The notes beneath the pieces were generated by a model. The model was not told where the DNA came from. It was given only the letters and a program-made list of their open reading frames with translations, and did not search any database. From Rubrivirga sp. (GTDB lineage Bacteria > Bacteroidota > Rhodothermia > Rhodothermales > Rubricoccaceae): a stretch of DNA of 12,649 nucleotides. Positions within the stretch are counted from its first letter, which is position 1, and the number at the start of each line of letters is the position of its first letter. Both the position numbers and the translations under genes were made by a program. Below are positions 6,827 to 12,649 of this stretch, in pieces. The stretch covers positions 1 to 12,649 of the forward strand of contig JAAXJP010000468.1 in assembly GCA_012269805.1 (NCBI GenBank). Reading direction: 5' to 3'.

Positions 6827-7474
6827 ATGACGACCCGCTCTCTCCTCGCCCTCGCTCTCGTGGTCGGCCTCGGCGGCTGCCGCGGCATGACCAGCGAGGC
6901 CCCGCCGATCCACCCGAACCTCAACATGGACTACGTCCAGCGGTTCGAGGCGCAGGAGCCGAACCCGTTCTTCGCCGACGGCGCCGCGATGCGGACGCCC
7001 GTGGCCGGGACCGTCGCGCGCGGCCAGCTCAAGACGGCCGAGAACGCGCCGTTCGAGTTTGGCCGGACCGCCGACGGCGCCTACGTCGAGGAGATCCCGA
7101 TCGAGGTCACGCCGGCCCTGCTCGAGCGCGGCCAGGAGCGCTACAACATCTACTGCACCGTGTGCCACGGCTACGCCGGCGATGGCCGCGGGATCGTGGC
7201 CGTGGGCAACGGCGGGCTGGGCTACGGCTTCGCCGTGCCGAGCTACCACACCGACGCGCTGCGCGAGCGCTCCGATGGCTACATCTACGACGTGATCCAG
7301 AACGGCATCAACACGATGCCGAGCTACGGCCACGAGATGCCGCCGGCCGACCGGTGGGCCGTCGTGGCCTACGTCCGCGCGCTCCAGCGGTCGCAGGCCG
7401 GCGCCGCCGCCGACCTCCCCGAGGCGGAGCGCCAGCGGCTCGACACCGCCAACCCCAACGTCCGGCAGAACTAG
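6827..7474 (+). CDS. actE: ActE, monoheme cytochrome c lipoprotein of Alternative Complex III
   Basis: ActE is a membrane-anchored periplasmic cytochrome c of ACIII that can pass electrons to the downstream oxidase. The 215-residue product starts with a lipoprotein signal, a hydrophobic stretch ending LGGC, so Cys18 should be lipidated. Residues 35-90 hold the family stretch PNPFFADGAAMRTPVAGTVA. A single heme c site, CTVCH, starts at residue 110 in NIYCTVCHGYAGDG. Met164 (NTMPSY) or Met171 (GHEM) is the likely sixth ligand. The ATG at 6827 is chosen because it begins the signal peptide; an upstream in-frame start near 6776 would translate through the hairpin. The actF gap is 46 bases with another hairpin. 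Confidence 0.91.
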   Translation: MTTRSLLALALVVGLGGCRGMTSEAPPIHPNLNMDYVQRFEAQEPNPFFADGAAMRTPVAGTVARGQLKTAENAPFEFGRTADGAYVEEIPIEVTPALLERGQERYNIYCTVCHGYAGDGRGIVAVGNGGLGYGFAVPSYHTDALRERSDGYIYDVIQNGINTMPSYGHEMPPADRWAVVAYVRALQRSQAGAAADLPEAERQRLDTANPNVRQN

Positions 7475-7486
7475 CCCTCGTCCGCC

Positions 7487-7507
7487 GCGCGACGCCCCGC
7501 GTCCCGC
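7487..7507 (+). other. Hairpin between actE and actF
   Basis: GCGCGACGC (7487-7495), loop CCC, and GCGTCCCGC (7499-7507) form an eight-pair stem with one internal C-C mismatch. It ends 13 bases before the actF ATG and is followed by a pyrimidine-rich stretch without a Shine-Dalgarno sequence, the same layout as upstream of actE. Confidence 0.35.
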
Positions 7508-7520
7508 CCGACTCGAACTC

Positions 7521-8891
7521 ATGGCGAACCCCCTCACGCAGTTCCTCTTCGACCCCGTCGCCGCCGAGGGCGACCGGGTGCCGGCGCGCTACCGGTTCAC
7601 CGGCGACCAGCGCTGGTGGCTCGTGCCGGCCGGCGCCGGACTCGCGCTCCTCGCGCTCGGCGTCGTGTTCGGCCTCGCGGCCGGCGACACGCCGCGCGTC
7701 CTGTTCTCCTACCTCATCGGGTGGGTCTTCTGCGTCTCGATCAGCATCGGGGCGTTGTTCTTCGTGATGATCCAGCACATCACGAAGGCCAAGTGGTCGG
7801 TCACGATCCGGCGGATCGCCGAGACGCTCGCGGCCTCGTTCCCGCTCCTCGCGATCGCCGGCATCCCGGTGCTCCTGGGGATGCACGACCTGTTCCACTG
7901 GACGCACGCGGAGCTCTACGACCCGGCCTCGCCCGACTACGACTCCATCGTGGCGGGCAAGAAGGCCTACCTCAACGTCCCGTTCTTCCTCGTCCGGTAC
8001 GTCCTCTACTTCGTCGTCTTCTCGGTCATCGGCGCGAAGCTCTACACGCTGTCGGTCCGCAACGACACGGCGCCGGATCCCGAGAACACGCTGAAGCTCC
8101 GGTGGTGGAGCGCGGTCGGCATCCCGGTCGCGGCCGTGTTCACGGCGTTCGCCTCCTACGACTTCCTCATGTCGACCGACCCGCACTGGTTCTCGACCAT
8201 GTTCGGCGTCTACTTCTTCGCCGGTGGCTGGCTGGGCGCGCTGTGCCTGATCACGTTCCTCGCGCTCCTGCTCAAGAAGGCCGGCATGGCCGACGAGATC
8301 ACGACCGAGCACACGCAGGACATGGGCAAGTTCATGTTCGCCTTCGTCGTGTTCTGGACGTACGTGGCCTTTAGTCAGTACATGCTGTACTGGTACGCGA
8401 ACCTCCCCGAGGAGACCGTCTGGTTCCACAAGCGGTTCGAGGGCGGCTGGGAGACGGTCTCGTGGGCGCTCCTGCTGTTCCACTTCGTCCTGCCGTTCCT
8501 CATCCTGCTCCCGCGGGCGACCAAGCGGATCGCGCCGGCCCTGGCGACCATGGCCGTCTGGCTCCTGGTGATGCACTGGGTGGACCTGTGGTGGATCGCG
8601 ATGCCGGCCATGCACGTCTCGTACGACGCGGGCCACGCAGCCGTCATGAGCGGCGGCGGCGAGCTGCTGGCGAGCCTCCAGGCCGTCACGGCCCCCGAGG
8701 CCGTCCACGAGTCGACGTCCGGGATGGCGCTCCACGTCGTCGAGCCACACCTCCCGCTCGTGGAGATGGCCGTCTGGCTCGGCCTTTTCGGGCTCTACGT
8801 CGGCACCGCCCTTCTCCGCCTCGGGCGCCACGCGATCACGCCCTACGGCGACCCCTACTTCGCCGACTCGCTCCGCTTCGAGAACGTGTAG
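7521..8891 (+). CDS. actF: ActF, second NrfD-like membrane subunit of Alternative Complex III
   Basis: ActF is a paralogue of ActC in the membrane arm of ACIII. It has about ten transmembrane helices and is usually considered not to be the main quinol site, with possible roles in proton transfer or structure. The 456-residue product shows hydrophobic segments from about residue 32 to 440. Family marks include SISIGALFFVMIQHITKAKW (about 74-93), a YDFLMSTDPHWFSTMFGVYF block (about 213-232) and the end ITPYGDPYFADSLRFENV, close to the usual DP-x-L-x-ESL-x-F ending. HDLFHW and HWVDLWW supply conserved His/Asp residues. The ATG at 7521 gives the typical family N-terminus. A terminator-like hairpin lies just after the stop, so this may be the last gene of the core ACIII transcript. 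Confidence 0.92.
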   Translation: MANPLTQFLFDPVAAEGDRVPARYRFTGDQRWWLVPAGAGLALLALGVVFGLAAGDTPRVLFSYLIGWVFCVSISIGALFFVMIQHITKAKWSVTIRRIAETLAASFPLLAIAGIPVLLGMHDLFHWTHAELYDPASPDYDSIVAGKKAYLNVPFFLVRYVLYFVVFSVIGAKLYTLSVRNDTAPDPENTLKLRWWSAVGIPVAAVFTAFASYDFLMSTDPHWFSTMFGVYFFAGGWLGALCLITFLALLLKKAGMADEITTEHTQDMGKFMFAFVVFWTYVAFSQYMLYWYANLPEETVWFHKRFEGGWETVSWALLLFHFVLPFLILLPRATKRIAPALATMAVWLLVMHWVDLWWIAMPAMHVSYDAGHAAVMSGGGELLASLQAVTAPEAVHESTSGMALHVVEPHLPLVEMAVWLGLFGLYVGTALLRLGRHAITPYGDPYFADSLRFENV

Positions 8892-8895
8892 GCGG

Positions 8896-8934
8896 GGCGC
8901 CTCGGGCCGGCCATCAGGCGGGGCCCGACGCGCC
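8896..8934 (+). terminator. Terminator-like hairpin after actF
   Basis: GGCGCCTCGGGCC (8896-8908) and GGCCCGACGCGCC (8922-8934) pair at 12 of 13 positions, with one C-C mismatch and a 13-base loop, starting five bases after the actF stop. There is no T run, so it is at best a partial or Rho-assisted terminator or a 3'-end stabiliser. Together with the following AT-rich island it suggests a transcript boundary. Confidence 0.4.
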
Positions 8935-8955
8935 GCGCGGCTCACTCCACGGAGC

Positions 8956-9000
8956 TTTCAATCAAAACTGAAAACACGCCCGGGCTCGCCCCGTTGTTTG
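8956..9000 (+). promoter_or_regulatory. AT-rich island with TTTCA/TGAAA dyad, possible promoter region
   Basis: About 20 bases (8956-8975) are AT-rich, unlike everything around them, and contain a TTTCA (8956-8960) / TGAAA (8969-8973) inverted repeat with an eight-base spacer. A second T-rich patch (GTTGTTTG) lies at 8993-9000, just before the next gene's ATG. I see no convincing -35/-10 or -33/-7 pair; promoter or operator function is inferred from composition and from its place after a terminator-like stem. Confidence 0.28.
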
Positions 9001-9004
9001 ACCG

Positions 9005-9796
9005 ATGAGCGATCAGGCCCCCACGACTCCGCCGGCCGGCGACCGCCCCCAGCGCGCCGAGGACCCCGTGCCGAACCCGCACGAGACGGAGCCGGTGCCC
9101 CCGGCGCAGGAGGGCACGCGCCCCGGGGCCGACGCGACCGTCCGCCCCGAGCAGGACGAGCCGAACGGGCCCGTCGCGGGCCTCGTGACGGCCGCCGGCG
9201 CAGAGGTCTCCGAGGAGGCCGCGGAGGTCTCCGGCGACCGCGACCCCGAGGCCGAGGCGCTCCTCGCCCGGATGGGCGTCGAGGAGGAGGGCATCGAGGG
9301 TGGGCAGCTGCTCGGCCTCGTCGCCGCTACCCTGACGGCCGTCGCCGCGCTCGCGGTCGTCCTGATCTACCTGTTCTACATCCCGTTCCGGACGCAGGTC
9401 GGCGAGCGGGCCGAGAGCCAGGCGGTCAACTACGAGTACCAGGACCTCCGGGCCGAGGCCCTCGCCAAGCTCGACCAGTACACCCGCTCCGACTCCACGT
9501 ACGGCCTCCCGATCTCGCGGGCCATGGGGCTCGTCGTCGCCGAGTACGGCGGGGGCGACGCCGCCGGCCTCCCGACGACGCGGCAGGAGTGGAACACGCT
9601 CTCGCTGGATTTCGACCCGGGCCGGGCCATCCAGGCCACGCCCCAGCGCGGCGACCTCGCGCCCCTCGACCTGCCCCCCGGCGACGGCGAGGAACAGGTC
9701 GGCGTCGACGAGGACGTCGACACGGTCGAGTTGATCGAGAACGACGGCGACCTCGACGCCGACGGTGCCGAGGCCGTCCCCGACAACATCGAGTGA
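9005..9796 (+). CDS. Single-TM acidic protein between actF and SCO, candidate ActG-like subunit
   Basis: I do not recognise a named domain with certainty. The 263-residue product has a disordered, Pro/Glu-rich N-terminal arm (about 1-95), one transmembrane helix (about 102-128, LLGLVAATLTAVAALAVVLI) and a short outer domain. That domain (about 140-178) carries YEYQDLRAEALAKLDQYT, then YGLPISRAMGLVVAE. This LRAE...L-x-x-Y...IPI-x-RAM pattern recurs in small one-helix proteins encoded next to ACIII, SCO and cox genes in other phyla. The last 45 residues or so are strongly acidic. The place between actF and SCO is where R. marinus encodes ActG, so this is my candidate, by synteny rather than proven homology. 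A role in ACIII or oxidase assembly is inferred. The stop overlaps the SCO start (TGATG), implying translational coupling. Confidence 0.75.
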   Translation: MSDQAPTTPPAGDRPQRAEDPVPNPHETEPVPPAQEGTRPGADATVRPEQDEPNGPVAGLVTAAGAEVSEEAAEVSGDRDPEAEALLARMGVEEEGIEGGQLLGLVAATLTAVAALAVVLIYLFYIPFRTQVGERAESQAVNYEYQDLRAEALAKLDQYTRSDSTYGLPISRAMGLVVAEYGGGDAAGLPTTRQEWNTLSLDFDPGRAIQATPQRGDLAPLDLPPGDGEEQVGVDEDVDTVELIENDGDLDADGAEAVPDNIE

Positions 9797-10704
9797 TGCG
9801 TGCCCGTGCCCTCCTGACGCTGCTCGTTGGGGCCGCCCTGGCGGTCGGGGCACAGGCACAGGTCACGCGCGCGGGCTCGATGCCGGCGCTCGACGGCGAA
9901 TCTGGCCAGGGGCCGCTTCCGAACCGGCTGGCCGGCGCCGTCGGCGTCACGGAGTTCCTGGGCGAGACGGTCCCGACCGACCTCACGTTTGTCGACGAGG
10001 AGGGCGACGAGGTCTCGCTCGGGACGCTCCTCGACGGCGAGCGGCCGCTCATGGTCGCGTTCGTCTACCACTCGTGCCCGATGCTGTGCAGCCTCGTGCT
10101 CGATGGGACGGCCGACGCCATCGCCGAGACCGACCTCACGCTGGGCGAGGACTACGAGGTGCTGGCCGTCTCCATCGACCCGCGCGACACCCCGGCCCGT
10201 GCCGACAGCGCGAAGGCCCGCTACGCCCGCCTCGGCGAGTACGGGGACCTCGACGCGTTCCACTTCTGGACGGTCGGCGAAGAGCACGAGGCCAGCGTCC
10301 AGGCCCTCGCCGACGCCGTCGGCTTCCGCTACGCCTGGGACCCGCGGACGAGCGAGTACGCCCACAACGCCGCCAACGTCCTCCTCAGCCCCGACGGCAA
10401 GGTCACGCGCTACCTCTACGGCATCGACCACGACCCGCAGACGGTCAAGCTCGGCCTCGTCGAGGCCAGCGACGGGACGGTCGGCACGGCGTTCGACCGG
10501 TTCCTCATCACGTGTTACGAGTACGACGAGGACGCCCAGTCGTACTCTCTGGCCATCCTCCAGATCACGAAGATCGGCGGCGGGCTGCTGCTGCTCGTGT
10601 TCGGCGGGCTCCTCGTGTACTTCTGGCGTCGCGAGGCCCGAAAGAGCCCCGACGGCTGGCGCGACGCCCTCGGCCCCGACGCTCGCCCCGCGCCCTCCCC
10701 CTGA
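9796..10704 (+). CDS. SCO1/SenC-family copper chaperone for oxidase CuA assembly
   Basis: SCO proteins are membrane-bound thioredoxin-fold copper chaperones that deliver copper to, or reduce, the CuA site of cytochrome c oxidase subunit II. The 302-residue product has a Sec signal peptide (about 1-22, ending AQA), then the fold. The copper ligands are in YHSCPMLCSL (Cys94, Cys98; CPMLC instead of the common CPxxC with Thr) and YAHNAANVLL (His190). LAVSIDPRDTP is the usual strand following the metal site. Residues about 256-277 form a C-terminal transmembrane helix, so the protein is likely anchored at its C-terminus rather than N-terminus. The ATG shares one base with the previous stop. Directly downstream are coxB and coxA, its expected clients. 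Confidence 0.9.
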   Translation: MRARALLTLLVGAALAVGAQAQVTRAGSMPALDGESGQGPLPNRLAGAVGVTEFLGETVPTDLTFVDEEGDEVSLGTLLDGERPLMVAFVYHSCPMLCSLVLDGTADAIAETDLTLGEDYEVLAVSIDPRDTPARADSAKARYARLGEYGDLDAFHFWTVGEEHEASVQALADAVGFRYAWDPRTSEYAHNAANVLLSPDGKVTRYLYGIDHDPQTVKLGLVEASDGTVGTAFDRFLITCYEYDEDAQSYSLAILQITKIGGGLLLLVFGGLLVYFWRREARKSPDGWRDALGPDARPAPSP

Positions 10705-10710
10705 CTCTCC

Positions 10711-10731
10711 GTCGTCGCACCCCGCGGCGAC
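10711..10731 (+). other. Hairpin between SCO gene and coxB
   Basis: GTCGTCGC (10711-10718), loop ACCCC, and GCGGCGAC (10724-10731) form an eight-pair stem with one G-U. It sits in the 36-base gap, is followed by CTTTCCCCG and ends nine bases before the coxB ATG. It could weakly terminate or attenuate, or structure the coxB translation start. Confidence 0.35.
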
Positions 10732-10740
10732 CTTTCCCCG

Positions 10741-11910
10741 ATGATGCAGACGACTCCCGACTCGACGGCCGGCGCGCCGACGCGCCAGTCCTTCTGGACG
10801 GAGGGCGGCTCGCTGTGGCTCCCGCCGCAGGAGTCGACCACCGCGCACGAGATCGACTGGCTGTTCAACTTCATCCTCTACGCCTCCATCGTCCTGACGC
10901 TCCTCGTCACGGCGGCGATGGTGTACTTCGTCTGGAAGTACCGGCGGCGGAGCCACGCCGACCGGCCCGTCGACGTCCACGAGAGCAAGTGGCTCGAGGT
11001 GAGCTGGATCGTGGTCCCGACGCTCCTCGTCCTGTTCGTCTTCTTCGTCGGGTTCCGCGCCTACGTGAGCACGTCCATCCCGCCCTCGGACGCGGTCACG
11101 ATCAACGTGAAGGCGCAGAAGTGGTCCTGGACGTTCGAGTACCAGAACGGGACGAACGTGCCCAACGAGATCTGGGTGCCGGTCGGCACGCCGATCCGGC
11201 TCGAGATGACGAGCCAGGACGTGCTCCACAGCTTCTACGTCCCGGAGTTTCGGATCAAGCACGACGTGCTTCCCAACCGGTACGCGTACGTCTGGTTCGA
11301 GGCCCCGCGTGAGGGGACCTACCAGGTCCTCTGCACCGAGTACTGCGGCACGGCCCACTCGAACATGGGCGCGCGGATCCACGTCGTCGGCCGCGAGGCG
11401 TACTACGCGATCCTCCGCGACGGGCCGCCCAGCGGCGGCCCGATGGCGCCGGTGGACCTCGGTGCGCAGCTCTACACCCAGCGCAACTGCAACACGTGCC
11501 ACTCGGTCGACGGCTCGGCCGGCGTGGGCCCGTCGTGGCAGAACATCTGGGGCCAGCCGCGGCCCGGCTCGGCCTCGGGCGTCGTCGACGACGCCTACGT
11601 CGCCGAGGCGATCCTGTACCCGCAGGCCTACATCGTGCCCGGGTACGAGAACGCCAACATGCCGTCGTACGACGGCCAGCTCAACGAGGAGCAGGTCGCC
11701 GGCCTCGCCGCCTACATCCGCGAGGTCAGCGGCGCGGCCACCGAGGCCGACCGGGTCGTGCCGACCGGCGACGAGGAGGCCACGACGACCGCGCAGCCGC
11801 CCGAGGGCGGCATGGGCGACCCCGGCGTGCCCGTCGCCGATCCCGTCGCGCCCGGCGAGCGCGAGGCCGTTCGTGAGGACGAGCCGCTCGGCCCGACCGA
11901 AGAGCGCTAG
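10741..11910 (+). CDS. coxB: Cytochrome c oxidase subunit II with fused cytochrome c (caa3-type)
   Basis: Subunit II receives electrons and passes them through the binuclear CuA centre to heme a of subunit I. The 389-residue product has two transmembrane helices (about 39-65 and 89-107), then a cupredoxin domain with the aromatic patch QKWSWTFEYQNG and CuA ligands His163, Cys198, Glu200 (main chain), Cys202, His206 and Met209 (CTEYCGTAHSNM). A C-terminal cytochrome c domain follows, CNTCH from residue 250 and Met307 in NANMPSY, which makes it caa3-type and able to take electrons directly from ACIII. An acidic, Pro-rich tail of about 59 residues (331-389) has no recognised domain. No cleavable signal is obvious. 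Two adjacent ATGs (10741, 10744) are equally plausible starts. coxA follows after 27 bases. Confidence 0.93.
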   Translation: MMQTTPDSTAGAPTRQSFWTEGGSLWLPPQESTTAHEIDWLFNFILYASIVLTLLVTAAMVYFVWKYRRRSHADRPVDVHESKWLEVSWIVVPTLLVLFVFFVGFRAYVSTSIPPSDAVTINVKAQKWSWTFEYQNGTNVPNEIWVPVGTPIRLEMTSQDVLHSFYVPEFRIKHDVLPNRYAYVWFEAPREGTYQVLCTEYCGTAHSNMGARIHVVGREAYYAILRDGPPSGGPMAPVDLGAQLYTQRNCNTCHSVDGSAGVGPSWQNIWGQPRPGSASGVVDDAYVAEAILYPQAYIVPGYENANMPSYDGQLNEEQVAGLAAYIREVSGAATEADRVVPTGDEEATTTAQPPEGGMGDPGVPVADPVAPGEREAVREDEPLGPTEER

Positions 11911-11937
11911 ACCTTCCAACCCCCAGCCGCCTCCCTT

Positions 11938-12649
11938 ATGGCAACGCTGACCCCATCGGCCCCGACCGCCCCGGCGCCCCGTGAGAGCCGGGCCTACCCG
12001 GTCGGCCACGAGCCGGTCCACAACTACCTCCGCGAACCGCGCCCGGCCGACGACGTGACGGGCCTCGCCCGCGCGTGGGCCTGGGTCAAGTCGTGGGCCC
12101 TGTCCGTAGACCACAAGCGGATCGGGATCATGTATCTCGTGGCCGTCTCGGTGTTCTTCACCGTCGCCGGCCTGCTCGCGCTCGGCATCCGGACGGAGCT
12201 GTTCTTCGTCAACCAGTACAGCGATACCGGGGCCGTCATCGGCGGCAACATCATGGGGCCGGACACCTACAACCGGGTGTTCACCATGCACGGCCTGATC
12301 ATGGTGTTCCTGTTCATCATCCCGTCGATCCCGGCGACGATGGGCAACTTCCTGCTCCCCATCATGGTGGGCGCGAAGGACGTGGCGTTCCCGCGGCTCA
12401 ACCTCCTGAGCCTCTACGTGTACGCGGCCGGCGCGTGCATCGCGCTGTGGTCGATCACGACGGGCGGCGTCGACACGGGCTGGACGTTCTACACGCCGTA
12501 CTCGAAGGAGACGGGGACGGCCGTGATCGCGATGGCGCTCGGGGCCTTCGTGATGGGCTTCTCGTCGATCCTGACGGGCCTCAACTTTATCGTGACGATC
12601 CACAAGATGCGGGCGCCGGGGATGACCTGGAACCGGATGCCGCTCTTCC
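11938..12649 (+). CDS. coxA: Cytochrome c oxidase subunit I, N-terminal part (continues beyond window)
   Basis: Subunit I of the heme-copper oxidase carries heme a and the heme a3-CuB centre, reduces O2 and pumps protons. The 237 codons present begin with an extended cytoplasmic segment of about 58 residues, then [12 protein letters not shown] before helix 1, the classic start of the A-type core. His118 in [10 protein letters not shown] is the heme a ligand at the start of helix 2. [20 protein letters not shown] contains the Asp and Asn of the D-channel entrance, which points to a type A1 proton-pumping oxidase, although the CuB and Glu residues lie past the window end. The ATG at 11938 follows a pyrimidine-rich spacer with no Shine-Dalgarno sequence. 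It pairs with coxB. Confidence 0.92.
   Translation, partial: MATLTPSAPTAPAPRESRAYPVGHEPVHNYLREPRPADDVTGLARAWAWVKSWALSVDHKRIGIMYLVAVSVFFTVAGLLALGIRTELFFVNQYSDTGAVIGGNIMGPDTYNRVFTMHGLIMVFLFIIPSIPATMGNFLLPIMVGAKDVAFPRLNLLSLYVYAAGACIALWSITTGGVDTGWTFYTPYSKETGTAVIAMALGAFVMGFSSILTGLNFIVTIHKMRAPGMTWNRMPLF

Noticed and set aside
8998..9795. In-frame 5' extension of the SCO gene over the whole preceding gene
   Set aside because: This frame is Arg/Pro/Gly-rich shadow sequence. SCO has a normal signal peptide starting at the ATG at 9796, and the other frame gives a protein with a clear transmembrane helix.
9430..12603. Minus-strand open frame of over 1000 codons across SCO, coxB and coxA
   Set aside because: Same antisense artefact of high GC; low-complexity composition and complete overlap with well-recognised genes on the plus strand.
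1..12649. CRISPR arrays, tRNA or rRNA genes, insertion sequences, attachment sites
   Set aside because: I saw no regularly spaced repeats, tRNA-like cloverleaf with CCA-end pattern, rRNA signature, transposase motif or target-site duplication in the window.

Overview
The window is a GC-rich, mostly plus-strand stretch that I read as the respiratory locus of a Rhodothermota-type bacterium (Rhodothermia, probably a marine Rubricoccaceae-like lineage). The gene order actA-B-C-D-E-F, then a small one-TM protein, SCO, and caa3 oxidase coxB and coxA is the order described for Rhodothermus marinus. The genes have almost exclusively G/C third positions, acidic C-terminal tails, and no Shine-Dalgarno sequence at essentially any start, as in Bacteroidota/Rhodothermota. 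The lineage is inferred from gene order and protein style; no 16S rRNA gene is present.

Layout. 1-240 is the C-terminal end of a MATE-family efflux transporter, cut by an in-frame TAG at 76-78 although the family signature continues in the same frame to a TGA at 238-240. 241-454 is a leader with hairpins, a possible promoter and a near-repeat resembling tandem -7 elements. 455-8891 encodes Alternative Complex III (ACIII): ActA (pentaheme c), ActB (cofactor-less molybdopterin-like domain fused to an Fe-S domain, with Tat signal), ActC and ActF (NrfD-like ten-TM proteins), ActD (DUF3341) and ActE (monoheme c lipoprotein). 8892-9004 holds a terminator-like hairpin and the only AT-rich island of the window. 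9005-9796 is a single-TM protein with long acidic disordered arms, my candidate for ActG. It overlaps by one base an SCO copper chaperone (9796-10704), followed by coxB with fused cytochrome c (10741-11910) and the first 237 codons of coxA (11938 to the window end).

Function. ACIII oxidises menaquinol in the membrane (ActC/ActF) and passes electrons through Fe-S clusters of ActB to the c hemes of ActA and ActE. These can hand electrons to the cytochrome c domain of CoxB, then CuA, then the heme/copper centre of CoxA, where O2 is reduced. SCO serves CuA assembly. The locus therefore encodes a quinol:O2 chain of the ACIII-caa3 supercomplex type, a known system. I did not find a wholly undescribed system. 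The parts most worth checking are the interrupted MATE gene, the ActG candidate, a thrombospondin-type-3-like tail on ActC, and hairpins placed just upstream of several SD-less start codons.
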